DNA from: Parabacteroides sp. AM08-6
GTDB taxonomy: Bacteria > Bacteroidota > Bacteroidia > Bacteroidales > Tannerellaceae
NCBI RefSeq assembly: GCF_003473295.1
Contig: NZ_QRMP01000004.1
Coordinates: 3,308 to 67,307, forward strand
Length of the DNA: 64,000 bases
Reading direction: 5' to 3'
Positions 56,301 to 63,597 of this stretch are shown piece by piece; position 1 is the first letter of the stretch, and the number at the start of each line of letters is the position of its first letter. The translations under genes and the position numbers were made by a program. The notes under the pieces are model-generated. The model worked only from the letters and a program-made list of their open reading frames with translations, had not been told where the DNA came from and ran no database searches.

Positions 56301-58792
56301 AAATGGATAGTATTCGGATAGCCAGAGAACAGGCTGTTCTCGATAGTATCCAAGAGATAAAGGACAAGAGGATTAAAGACAGTTTGCTCCTTGCCCAGCT
56401 GGCAAAGGAAAACAAAGATAAGAGTGTCGACGACCTTCGTGCCGTCCAGATACCTAACGCAGCCGGCGGATTGCACCGGTTGGACGATATCGCTTCCATC
56501 AATTATGGTCGCGGTCGTGCCCGTATCACCCGTGTGAACCAAGATAAACAGGTGGAAGTATTCTATTCTTTCTCCAGGGATGTAGAGTCCTCGAAAGAGC
56601 TGTTGGAAGGCTACCGGGCCGATATAGATGCGTTGGTGGCTTCCTACAACCTGCCGGCAGGTGTCGCTGTGGAAGTGTTCCATGAGGAAGACCAGTTTGC
56701 AGACTTCAAGTTCCTGATACTAGCTGCATTCATCCTCATCTTCATGATATTGGCATCGGTGTTCGAGTCGCTTACTACACCGTTTGTCCTGCTCTTTTCC
56801 ATTCCGTTGGCCGCTATCGGTTCGCTGCTTGCTCTGTTGTTGACGGGCAACAGCCTGATGAATGCGAACACCTTGATGGGCTTCCTGATATTGTTGGGAG
56901 TCGTGGTGAACAACGGGATTATCCTGATAGACTATGCCAATATTCTCCGGAAACGAGGATACCGGCGCAACCGTGCGTTGATAACGGCCGGTCTGTCCCG
57001 TATCCGTCCTATCCTGATTACTTCCATAACCACCATCGTGGCCATGCTCCCGATGGCAATGGGTAATTCGGAATATGCGGGAGCTATCGGAGCTCCGTTC
57101 GCCATCACGGTTATCGGAGGTTTGTCATTCTCGGCTTTGCTGACGTTGATATTGATACCGACAGTCTGCATGGGTCTGGAAAATACGTTGAAATGGTATC
57201 GGGGTCTCTCTCCCAAAATATGGTTGTTCCATCTGGTACTCTTCCTCTTCGGAGCGTTGTGTATCTGGCTTTATGCCGATGGTTTGCTGTGGCAGTCCAT
57301 CTATTTGGTTGCGTTGACGGCTGCTATTCCGGGCATGACCTATTTTGCCCAAAACAGCTTGCGTCGTGCCAGCTCTAAAGTCATCGACCCGGATGCCGAA
57401 ATTCATATCTCCGTCAGCAACCTGGTGAAGATATACGACTGGCCGGGACGGATATCCCGTCAGTGGAACAGCGGCCTGCTGATACGTCGCCGGTTGGGAT
57501 TGGGAGGCGAATATCATTCATTGAAAGATTTTGTCGGTATCAGTTGGCAGTTTGCCCTGTGGGGCTTTGGTGTCTATTTTACCTGGTTCTTTGTCAGTAA
57601 CCGGATGTGGATATTCCTGCTCTCTTTTGCCATGTATGCCGCTACGCTTGCTCTTTGGAGGAAAATACGCGAATACCTGTATTACCGCTTTGAGAAGAGC
57701 CGTATGGTGCGCAATGTCAACCGGGTTATCTTCTGGAGTATTCCGCCGCTTATCCTCTTCGGATTGTTCCGGAAGATGGATAATCCGAACCTGGTAGGGG
57801 TAGTAGCCTTGTTATGGGCTTTCTGCATCGCGGTTTATATATCGTCGGGTTATCTGTATGAGAAAGAAATCAATATAGAACGTATCAAAGGACGTTTCGC
57901 CGGATTGCGCCGCTCTTGGTTCCGGATGGTGAAGAGTATCCCGCTGATTGGCAAACGTCGTCGTCCGTTCAAGGCTTTGCGTGGCGTATCGTTCGAAATA
58001 CGTACTGGAATGTTCGGACTGTTGGGACCGAACGGAGCCGGTAAGTCTACCTTGATGCGTGTCATCTGCGGTATTCTCGAACAGAGTTACGGTAGTATCT
58101 GGATTAACGGTTTGGATACGCGCATCTACCGCGAGGAACTGCAAAGCCTGATAGGTTTCCTTCCGCAGGAATTCGGTACGTACGAGAATATGTCGTCGTG
58201 GGAATTTCTCGATTACCAAGCTATCCTGAAAGGCATTACCGACGCTACTCTGCGTAAGGAACGCCTCGAATATGTCCTGAAAGCCGTCCACATGTACGAA
58301 CGCAAGGACGATAAGATAGGTTCTTTCTCCGGTGGTATGAAACAACGTATCGGTATTGCCCTGATATTGCTTCACCTGCCGCGTATCCTCGTGGTAGACG
58401 AACCTACGGCAGGTCTGGACCCGCGCGAACGTATCCGCTTCCGTAACTTGCTGGTCGAACTGAGTAAAGACCGTATCGTGATATTCTCCACGCATATCAT
58501 CGAAGATATATCCAGCTCCTGTAACCAGGTGGTGGTTATCAACAAGGGTAGCCTGAAATACTTCGGCGACCCGGTAGATATGGTAGATATGGCTACCGGT
58601 AAGGTCTGGACATTCAGCATCGACCGTGCCGACTTTGAAGAGAAGCTCGACAAATCGTTGATTGTAAATCACATGCAAAACGGCGACCAGATACAAATAC
58701 GTTATCTGTCTACCGATTGTCCGTATGAAGGAGCTGTGCTGGTAGAACCGAATTTGGAGGATGCATATTTATGTTTATTGAAAGGATTGTAA
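53381..58792 (+). CDS. Giant fusion: RND permease, membrane segment and ABC ATPase
   Basis: A 1803-residue protein starting at the ATG at 53381; the frame is open 48 bases upstream inside the previous gene but MNFLLHRKIAI is the natural RND start. Residues 1-800 and 1015-1270 form a complete RND pump (TM4 GMLLDNSVVVLENIYR near 393-408, TM10 VVNNGIILIDYAN near 1175-1187). Between them, residues about 800-1015 are a low-complexity insert rich in P, A, G, R then D/S/K. Residues 1281-1500 contain about five or six extra membrane segments. Residues 1530-1803 are an ABC ATPase: Walker A GPNGAGKST 1549-1557, FSGGMKQR 1649-1656, VVDEPTAGLD 1671-1680, switch His 1705. IHISVSNLVKIYDW (1341-1354) looks like the ATPase's own first strand and A-loop, displaced before the membrane segments. 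Confidence 0.88.
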   Translation: MNFLLHRKIAICMLFAALTGLGYVSYKQLPVELLPNAELPMLFVQVSSTQDMDPAYVETEVVIPLEGAISTIGGVEKIQSTIDSRQSNIQINFKSTVNFKITALKLQEKINETAQSLPDNFRVSVQKVDVSALGGGFMSLQVRGSGGTDRVRQLVEKEIRADLENIDGIASVNVYGGREKAIEVRLNTDACAALNLTPSKISSLLNQNTQEKAFVGYAVEPDGQHFVHVNSSYTQVSDLENIVVAPGPILLKDVATVFFDRKEETSYSRVNGKDAVSVALQADSQSNLIDLSHRTLAAVDRLNERLEPLDLAIVVENNQAETMEDNIDQIINLALVGGLLAILILWLFLKNFRLVFFIALSIPISVYTAFNFFYASGISINSLTLVGMALAVGMLLDNSVVVLENIYRLSASGCTPERSVTQGTKEVWRSILAATLTTITVFLPFVFSDNFLVKLMGHHIGVSIISTLSVSLLVALLFIPMATYTILRKRTPDEMDVPLPLQSKEPEQKETGRWGKWKAYLRAHLGKGKGDSVFYQKIGVTQRPVQVYLVFLKTCMRNPGVTIFGAIITLFLTLILALTLNIQEMKDVESDRFSIYVTMQTGSTLENTDQTVKVIEERLADFPEKEELISRIREADAELTLVLKEGYNKIGHRSISDIKADVQGKLRDINGAEISLSDASGGGQGGAMGNMMAGMGSFMRMLGIGDSRERIVIKGSDVDLMQRVAEDFRYYLDEQEFIRNTWVSYNRRQPEIYLGFDPILLTSFDISRGNISAGLASLNPELSSGTTFKVGEDTYDIVIRNEELEDEMEEDFTLTPDTASLPADSTQVGQQPPHAEGHVGDKGTPPAEGQKAEAKTPAAEHKAGGSTASAERRRPAGGAAPAGGRRPEGGAVPAGNLMPGATATPAVRAGGAGRGRAGGGGGEGRRGNRSENRRRPDRNPADSSKVNKDMPVADSSKMAANFSGTDSMQVDSVQMDSIRIAREQAVLDSIQEIKDKRIKDSLLLAQLAKENKDKSVDDLRAVQIPNAAGGLHRLDDIASINYGRGRARITRVNQDKQVEVFYSFSRDVESSKELLEGYRADIDALVASYNLPAGVAVEVFHEEDQFADFKFLILAAFILIFMILASVFESLTTPFVLLFSIPLAAIGSLLALLLTGNSLMNANTLMGFLILLGVVVNNGIILIDYANILRKRGYRRNRALITAGLSRIRPILITSITTIVAMLPMAMGNSEYAGAIGAPFAITVIGGLSFSALLTLILIPTVCMGLENTLKWYRGLSPKIWLFHLVLFLFGALCIWLYADGLLWQSIYLVALTAAIPGMTYFAQNSLRRASSKVIDPDAEIHISVSNLVKIYDWPGRISRQWNSGLLIRRRLGLGGEYHSLKDFVGISWQFALWGFGVYFTWFFVSNRMWIFLLSFAMYAATLALWRKIREYLYYRFEKSRMVRNVNRVIFWSIPPLILFGLFRKMDNPNLVGVVALLWAFCIAVYISSGYLYEKEINIERIKGRFAGLRRSWFRMVKSIPLIGKRRRPFKALRGVSFEIRTGMFGLLGPNGAGKSTLMRVICGILEQSYGSIWINGLDTRIYREELQSLIGFLPQEFGTYENMSSWEFLDYQAILKGITDATLRKERLEYVLKAVHMYERKDDKIGSFSGGMKQRIGIALILLHLPRILVVDEPTAGLDPRERIRFRNLLVELSKDRIVIFSTHIIEDISSSCNQVVVINKGSLKYFGDPVDMVDMATGKVWTFSIDRADFEEKLDKSLIVNHMQNGDQIQIRYLSTDCPYEGAVLVEPNLEDAYLCLLKGL

Positions 58793-58813
58793 TCCGGTAA
58801 AACGAGAACGATT

Positions 58814-59527
58814 ATGACACTGAAACAATTCGTAGGGCTTTTGCCCCGACTGGTTAAATATAACCTGAAAATAATTTTTGCCGGGAAGTTCATTTGGTTC
58901 TTCCTGGCTGCTTTCGGCTTTTTTGCCTACTTTATGTTCCAGAACGCCTGGAACCGGGCGGAGATAAACGAAGGGCTTATTTATAATATTTTGCTCTTCC
59001 CTTGTATATTGTTGGTGTTTTATCCTGCCGTGTTCGGTATCCAGAACGATGAGGATAGCCGGATACTCGAAATCCTTTTCGGTATTCCCGACTATAAATA
59101 TAAGGTATGGGGTGTCCGTTTGTTGATGATTTATGTGGCGATATTCTTCATTCTCATTCTCTTTTCGTATATCGCTACGCTTTTGCTTTATCCTGTCAAC
59201 CCTCTGGAGATGGCATCGCAGCTAATGTTTCCGATATTCTTTTTCGGCAATTTGGCCTTTATGCTTTCCACCATTACCCGGAGTGGCAACGGGACGGCCG
59301 TGCTGGTAATCATTATCGGCATTGCCCTGCTTTTCTTCAGCAACACGGGTTCTGTCGAACGTTCTTTCTGGAACATCGTCCTGAACCCTTTCCGTATCCC
59401 CAACAACCTCTTGCCTGTCATCTGGGAAAGTACCATCCTGAAAAGCCGTATTTTTCTCCTCAGCGCCAGCATCATCTGGATGATGATAGGATTGCTCAAT
59501 TTGCAAAAGAGGGAGAAGTTTGTCTGA
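58814..59527 (+). CDS. ABC-2 type permease, last gene of the RND/ABC operon
   Basis: A 237-residue protein with six membrane segments, beginning with an amphipathic leader (LVKYNLKIIFAGKFIWFFLA), then LLFPCILLVFYPAVFGIQND and RLLMIYVAIFFILILFSYIA. This resembles small ABC-2 permeases. Its ATPase is presumably the C-terminal domain of the preceding fusion protein, 21 bases upstream. A strong terminator follows, ending the seven-gene operon. Confidence 0.82.
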   Translation: MTLKQFVGLLPRLVKYNLKIIFAGKFIWFFLAAFGFFAYFMFQNAWNRAEINEGLIYNILLFPCILLVFYPAVFGIQNDEDSRILEILFGIPDYKYKVWGVRLLMIYVAIFFILILFSYIATLLLYPVNPLEMASQLMFPIFFFGNLAFMLSTITRSGNGTAVLVIIIGIALLFFSNTGSVERSFWNIVLNPFRIPNNLLPVIWESTILKSRIFLLSASIIWMMIGLLNLQKREKFV

Positions 59528-59543
59528 TAAAAGGAATTATAAT

Positions 59544-59587
59544 AGCCCTTCCTGTCGTTCATGCTAAGTGCAACGACAGGGAGGGCT
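59544..59587 (+). terminator. Operon terminator
   Basis: AGCCCTTCCTGTCGTT pairs with AACGACAGGGAGGGCT (one G-T pair), loop of 12 bases, then TT-rich sequence. It closes the RND/ABC operon. The rest of the gap to 59790 holds only the left 37-bp repeat. Confidence 0.85.
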
Positions 59588-59707
59588 TTACGTTTTACTA
59601 ATTTGTACTTGACTGACATAAAGATTAAAGTTTAAGGGTTAGTACTTGTTTTTGATTACCCTACAAAGATAACACACCCTCTTTTCATCAATCAGCCGAA
59701 CTACGCC

Positions 59708-59744
59708 CTCCTCCGCCTTTCGCAGTCATTCTATGCCATTTTGT
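59708..59744. repeat. 37-bp direct repeat, left copy (flanks the AlbA_2 gene)
   Basis: It starts CTCCTCCGCCTTTCGCAG and ends ATGCCATTTTGT. It is identical in all 37 bases and in orientation to 61544-61580. The two copies bracket the AlbA_2 gene and little else. Confidence 0.9.
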
Positions 59745-59790
59745 ACTATACTGTAGAAATCCACCGGTATTTTACACTCTCCTGTGGTAA

Positions 59791-61473
59791 TTATTCTTTA
59801 TTTAAATTCTCGAAAAATGTGTCACTCAATGAATATACTTTCCCCAGATTAGAGTATATGAGTATTTTATATTGTAAAAGAGTTCTCAAATCTCCTTTCA
59901 TTTGCGTTGGCGAATGTTTTAATTCTTGTGATAGTGTAGCTTTGTCAACTTTCCCCTCCTGGTAGATAAGCATTATTTCCTTCACCATACGTTTCTTGAT
60001 TTTTTGAGTAAGTGAAGCATCATAGGTATTCAACAACTTGAGTATTTTTTCTTCTGTTACAGTCGTATCATGAATGACAGGTTTAGCATTATCGATAGTA
60101 TTAGTCGTATCGTTACTCTCTTCTTTTTTAACACTATCTCTATTGGATTTAATACTATCGGCATCTAAATTAACACTACTTCTATCAGGTTTAACACTAT
60201 CTCCCTCTAATTTAACGCCAGCTTCATCTAATTTAGCACCATTATCATCAACAGCATTATATGTAATACTAAAAATAAAATCTTCTCCATTGACAATTTC
60301 TATTATACTCTTTTCAAAATATAAAGGAGCAAACTTTTTGATATTGCGACTACCGGACCCTAATTCTTCTACCCAACCCAGTTCACGAAAAACTTTCACC
60401 AATAAGGGGTTTTTGGTATAGTTATCCAGCTCTTCAATACTTATAACACCTGTTTTGAACATAGGCGTAAACTTTGTTACATTTCGGGTTATTACGCAGT
60501 CGGAATATATTTCAAAGAAACCTGCAGCATTATTGCTATATTCACGATGCACACATAGGTTTGCCACAATCTCACGGAAAATGTTCGATCTTAAGTCTCC
60601 TCTTTGCGTAGTTCCATCTTCCAGATAAAATTTCTCCGGAAGGTGCTTATAGACAAAACTCATCAAAGTCTCATAAGCATTTATCAGATTAGATCTTATT
60701 GTAATTCGGTCATCATACCTTGTTGTATCTTCAACCTTATTCTGCTTGAAACGTTTGAAGCTCATATTCCTGTAAATAGCTTCAATTCTATAAGCCGGCA
60801 TAAAAGTTGCCAAGCTGACATCAGTGCCGAATAATAACAAAGCTGCCGATTTGATACCGGTTTGGCCTGTTGTCGGATCTTTGGCTATTAATCCGCAACT
60901 CTTCAGGATTTCTTCATCTGACAGCTTTATCCAAGGATGGGTTTCATTTATAAGCTTTACCAATTTTCGGCAGTAATCAAATGTTTTCTTGTCCAAATCT
61001 TCCAACCCGAGGTACGGTATAATTTTATTTTCATATGATAACGTATCTTTTCGGGCAAATAAGCCGGCCATTAAGGCAGGATGGTCTGTTACATCCACAT
61101 CTGCATCTCCATTACGATCATAAAAACGATTTTTATAACGATGTACATATAAGCTTTTTTCTACTCTTGCATAAATAATCTTCTTTTGGTCTATTTCAAT
61201 ATCTTCCGGTGTTACATAAGCTTTAGGAGAGAATAAATCCGGATTGTTAATTATGTGAATGAAGTTTTTCTTCATTTGTTCCACATTCATCTTATTTACT
61301 CCTAAAATTTCACCTTGGTCGTTTATACCTATGAAGATATATCCACCGGAATGATTTAAAAACGAACAGACTGTCTCATAAACAGAATGAGTTATCTCGT
61401 TCTGGCATGTTTTAAATTCTATATTCGCGCCTTCACCTTTTGCGATTAAATCTTTTATTTCTCCTATCGTCAT
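59791..61473 (-). CDS. AlbA_2 / Schlafen-like ATP-binding regulator
   Basis: A protein of about 560 residues. The N-terminal AlbA_2 (Schlafen) domain spans about 5-130, with GEGANIEFKTCQNEITHSVY and FLNHSGGYIFIGINDQGEIL. A central part with a HATPase_c_4-like domain has REIVANLCVHREYSNNAAGF, followed by a winged-helix region (TKNPLLVKVFRELGWVEELG). A 42-residue heptad linker and a second winged helix follow at the C-terminus. I use the ATG at 61473; upstream in frame is only a TTG. Members are annotated as transcriptional regulators or RecG-like helicases and are often in defence or mobile regions. It is flanked by a 37-bp direct repeat and next to hipBA. Confidence 0.8.
   Translation of the reverse strand: MTIGEIKDLIAKGEGANIEFKTCQNEITHSVYETVCSFLNHSGGYIFIGINDQGEILGVNKMNVEQMKKNFIHIINNPDLFSPKAYVTPEDIEIDQKKIIYARVEKSLYVHRYKNRFYDRNGDADVDVTDHPALMAGLFARKDTLSYENKIIPYLGLEDLDKKTFDYCRKLVKLINETHPWIKLSDEEILKSCGLIAKDPTTGQTGIKSAALLLFGTDVSLATFMPAYRIEAIYRNMSFKRFKQNKVEDTTRYDDRITIRSNLINAYETLMSFVYKHLPEKFYLEDGTTQRGDLRSNIFREIVANLCVHREYSNNAAGFFEIYSDCVITRNVTKFTPMFKTGVISIEELDNYTKNPLLVKVFRELGWVEELGSGSRNIKKFAPLYFEKSIIEIVNGEDFIFSITYNAVDDNGAKLDEAGVKLEGDSVKPDRSSVNLDADSIKSNRDSVKKEESNDTTNTIDNAKPVIHDTTVTEEKILKLLNTYDASLTQKIKKRMVKEIMLIYQEGKVDKATLSQELKHSPTQMKGDLRTLLQYKILIYSNLGKVYSLSDTFFENLNKE
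60127..60252. repeat. Six tandem 21-bp repeats inside the AlbA_2 gene
   Basis: Six imperfect in-frame units of 21 bases (plus strand: TTTAACACTATCTCTATTGG, one base short of a unit). On the protein they encode heptads GAKLDEA, GVKLEGD, SVKPDRS, SVNLDAD, SIKSNRD and SVKKEES, a hydrophilic linker between the winged helices. Unit number could vary without breaking the frame. Confidence 0.9.
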
Positions 61474-61491
61474 AAACTTATAATGTGGAAA

Positions 61492-61499
61492 CAAAGATA
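61492..61499 (-). promoter_or_regulatory. -7 element of the AlbA_2 gene
   Basis: TATCTTTG on the minus strand, 18 bases before the ATG at 61473; implies a very short leader. Confidence 0.5.
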
Positions 61500-61543
61500 A
61501 TGGATAAAAGTAGAAATAACGATATAAAGTATTCTTTTCATAG

Positions 61544-61580
61544 CTCCTCCGCCTTTCGCAGTCATTCTATGCCATTTTGT
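61544..61580. repeat. 37-bp direct repeat, right copy
   Basis: Identical to 59708-59744. It lies just upstream of the hipBA promoter and downstream (in map order) of the AlbA_2 promoter, so the repeat copies sit exactly at the two edges of the AlbA_2 unit. Confidence 0.9.
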
Positions 61581-61600
61581 GGAAATTTGTGGGGGAGGGC

Positions 61601-61632
61601 TTTGGTTTTTTGGTAGAAAGTTGCTACCTTTG
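61601..61632 (+). promoter_or_regulatory. hipBA promoter with nearby direct repeats
   Basis: TTTG (61601-61604), a 20-base spacer and TACCTTTG (61625-61632), a full consensus match. Downstream the 9-mer GATACAATA occurs twice, at 61638-61646 and 61679-61687 just before the ATG; these could be HipB operator half-sites. Confidence 0.75.
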
Positions 61633-61689
61633 TTTCGGATACAATAATATTTAATATCGTCTGTTTTTTCACTTTTAAGATACAATAGT

Positions 61690-62016
61690 ATGCCATTGCT
61701 TTATAACTTCGACATCGATACGCCTCATGAGTTATTGGCGGTTCTTGCCGGTAATTTACAAAAGCGCAGGCTTGAAAAAGGGCTTTCGCGCGAAGCACTC
61801 ACGGAACTTAGCGGAGTACCTACCCCTACCATTGCCAAATTCGAGCAAAAACATACCATCTCCTTGGCATCCTATGTGGCACTGGCAAAAGCATTGGGCT
61901 ATTCCAAAGCCATAAAAGGATTGCTTTCCGAGCCAATCTACCATACGATGGAAGAATTGGAGATGATTAACAAAAACAGAAACAGAAAGAAGGGACGTAA
62001 TGAAATCAGTAGATAA
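61690..62016 (+). CDS. hipB: HipB-like XRE-family antitoxin / repressor
   Basis: A 108-residue DNA-binding protein with an XRE helix-turn-helix: LAGNLQKRRLEKGLSREALT, then LSGVPTPTIAKFEQKHTISL (about residues 20-60). The N-terminal 15 residues and the basic C-terminal tail (NKNRNRKKGRNEISR) flank it. It overlaps hipA by 17 bases. In the known system HipB binds operators in its own promoter and neutralises HipA. Confidence 0.85.
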   Translation: MPLLYNFDIDTPHELLAVLAGNLQKRRLEKGLSREALTELSGVPTPTIAKFEQKHTISLASYVALAKALGYSKAIKGLLSEPIYHTMEELEMINKNRNRKKGRNEISR

Positions 62017-63118
62017 GATAATCGTCACATACCACAATCGGACCGTCGGTACGCTTAGTACAACTCCCGACAATCGATTATGTGCCTTTCAGTATGAGAA
62101 GGAATGGTTGGCAAACGGATTCTCTATATCCCCCTTGGAGCTGCCTCTAAAACCAGACTTGTTCATTGCCAAGCCGGAACCCTTCTGGGGTAACTTTGGC
62201 ATTTTTGAGGACAGCCTGCCCGATGGATACGGGCGTTATTTGCTGAATCGTATGCTGAAAAAGCAGGGAATAGACGATAGCGAATTGACCCCCTTGCAGC
62301 GATTAAGTATTGTCGGCACATCGGGGATGGGGGCCTTGTGCTACATTCCCGGAACTTACATAGGTGAAGAGAAATCACTTCCTGACTTGGATGACCTCCA
62401 GAAAATGGCATTAGACATATTATCCGAAAAGTCCGACAAGGACGAGGATGTGTTATATTTTAATAGCGGCAATTCGGGAGGATGTCGGCCTAAATGCCTG
62501 TTTCACGACGCGGAGGGGGCATGGTTGGTGAAATTCAGGCATACATACGACCCAAAAGATATGGGGACTATGGAATACCGGTACAATGAGGTTGCACGTA
62601 GGTGCGGCATTACCGTGCCGGATTTCAAACTGATGGAAGGAAAATATTTTGCAACTAAACGTTTTGATATTGAGAATGGGAACAGGCTTCATATCGCTAC
62701 GGCAGGAGCGCTCTTAAACGAATCGATTATGCACTCAAAATTGGATTACAAAACTTTGCTTCATCTGACAGGCTACCTCACACAAGACCCCATGCAAGTT
62801 GACGAGATGTTCTGTCGTATGGTATTCAACGTGTTGACCGCAAATAAAGACGACCATGCCAAAAACTTCAGTTTCATTTGCCGGGAAGGTGTTTGGTCGT
62901 TGGCTCCGGCTTACGATTTGACCCGATGTAGCAATGGCTATAATGGAGAACACATTACCTCTGTCAATAACAACGGAAACCCGACTGTCGAAGATATGCT
63001 TATTGTCGGTGATAGCATCCGTATCCCCCGAAAAAAAGGCATGTCTCTAATCCGTAGCATTGCTGAAAGATGTTCCGAAATCTTATCAAAGGATTATATA
63101 TCTTCCGTTCCATCCTGA
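62000..63118 (+). CDS. hipA: HipA-like toxin kinase
   Basis: A 372-residue Ser/Thr kinase-fold protein. The N-terminal part has GNFGIFEDSLPDGYGRYLLN (HipA_N). The Gly-rich/activation segment reads SGNSGGCRPK near 155-162, and the catalytic loop is NKDDHAKNFSF near 281-291, then LAPAYDLTRC with the Mg-binding Asp. It has both HipA_N and HipA_C parts, though it is shorter than the 440 residues of E. coli HipA. E. coli HipA phosphorylates glutamyl-tRNA synthetase; the target here is unknown. The ATG at 62000 has an AGAAGGGA ribosome site and overlaps hipB. Confidence 0.88.
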   Translation: MKSVDKIIVTYHNRTVGTLSTTPDNRLCAFQYEKEWLANGFSISPLELPLKPDLFIAKPEPFWGNFGIFEDSLPDGYGRYLLNRMLKKQGIDDSELTPLQRLSIVGTSGMGALCYIPGTYIGEEKSLPDLDDLQKMALDILSEKSDKDEDVLYFNSGNSGGCRPKCLFHDAEGAWLVKFRHTYDPKDMGTMEYRYNEVARRCGITVPDFKLMEGKYFATKRFDIENGNRLHIATAGALLNESIMHSKLDYKTLLHLTGYLTQDPMQVDEMFCRMVFNVLTANKDDHAKNFSFICREGVWSLAPAYDLTRCSNGYNGEHITSVNNNGNPTVEDMLIVGDSIRIPRKKGMSLIRSIAERCSEILSKDYISSVPS

Positions 63119-63187
63119 ACCGGGTCCAGATGTTTACCGAAAAGGAATTGTCAGGCCTAGTCTACCGTTTCGGCCTGTCTCGGCAAA

Positions 63188-63325
63188 TTGACAAGATGTT
63201 CTCCATTTCGGTGTTTCACTATCGGATTGATATGTTAAAAAGGTTTACATGTGCGGGTAATTCTTTTTCCCCGCCATACTAATCCCATTTAGTTGCCTTA
63301 CTAATGACATTTTGATAGTCAGGAA
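63188..63325. repeat. Dispersed 138-base repeat, copy B
   Basis: The ungapped partner of 39957-40094 (about 112 of 138 bases the same by hand count). It follows the hipA stop by 70 bases and leads directly into a broken gene fragment. No gene is seen in 63119-63331. Confidence 0.75.
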
Positions 63326-63331
63326 AACTGA

Positions 63332-63568
63332 CTTCCGGGACTTTCCGTCTACGTCCTTACAGAAAATTTTGTCAGGTACTGTGACCCGACTCGTCGTGAA
63401 ACATTCTTTAACACACTGCCCTCTCTTATTCTTACTTCCGAGGCAATTGTCCTCGGAACAAAGTTTTTCCTCGCTGAAAGAACAGTGAAGCGCTTGCTCA
63501 AAAAGTGGGAAGAAGGGAGACTTATTTTCAAGTTCTCGCATGGTAAGTATAAGAAGCTCAGCAAGTAA
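63332..63568 (+). pseudogene. Remnant of a gene end with a winged-helix-like C-terminus (possibly DUF3987/VirE-associated)
   Basis: A 79-codon open stretch after an in-frame TGA at 63329, with no start codon, ending in TAA at 63566-63568. It translates to a sensible protein end: YCDPTRRETFFNTLPSLILT, then SEAIVLGTKFFLAERTVKRL and a basic tail LIFKFSHGKYKKLSK, a helix-turn-helix-like pattern. It reminds me of the C-terminus of large DUF3987/VirE-type proteins found next to capsule loci in Bacteroidales, but the match is from memory. Most of that gene is missing. Confidence 0.45.
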
Positions 63569-63597
63569 TCAAAGAAATGTACAATTTAAAATACTCA

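Noticed and set aside
59664..59671. TATCTTTG on the minus strand as a promoter
   Set aside because: It would read back into the end of the RND/ABC operon, and there is no gene on that strand there; probably chance.
60127..60252. Possible CRISPR array
   Set aside because: The 21-bp units are contiguous with no unique spacers, keep the reading frame and encode heptads of a protein.
63070..63282. 70-codon open frame across the end of hipA
   Set aside because: It begins inside hipA in another frame and runs into repeat copy B; copy A has an in-frame stop at the matching place.
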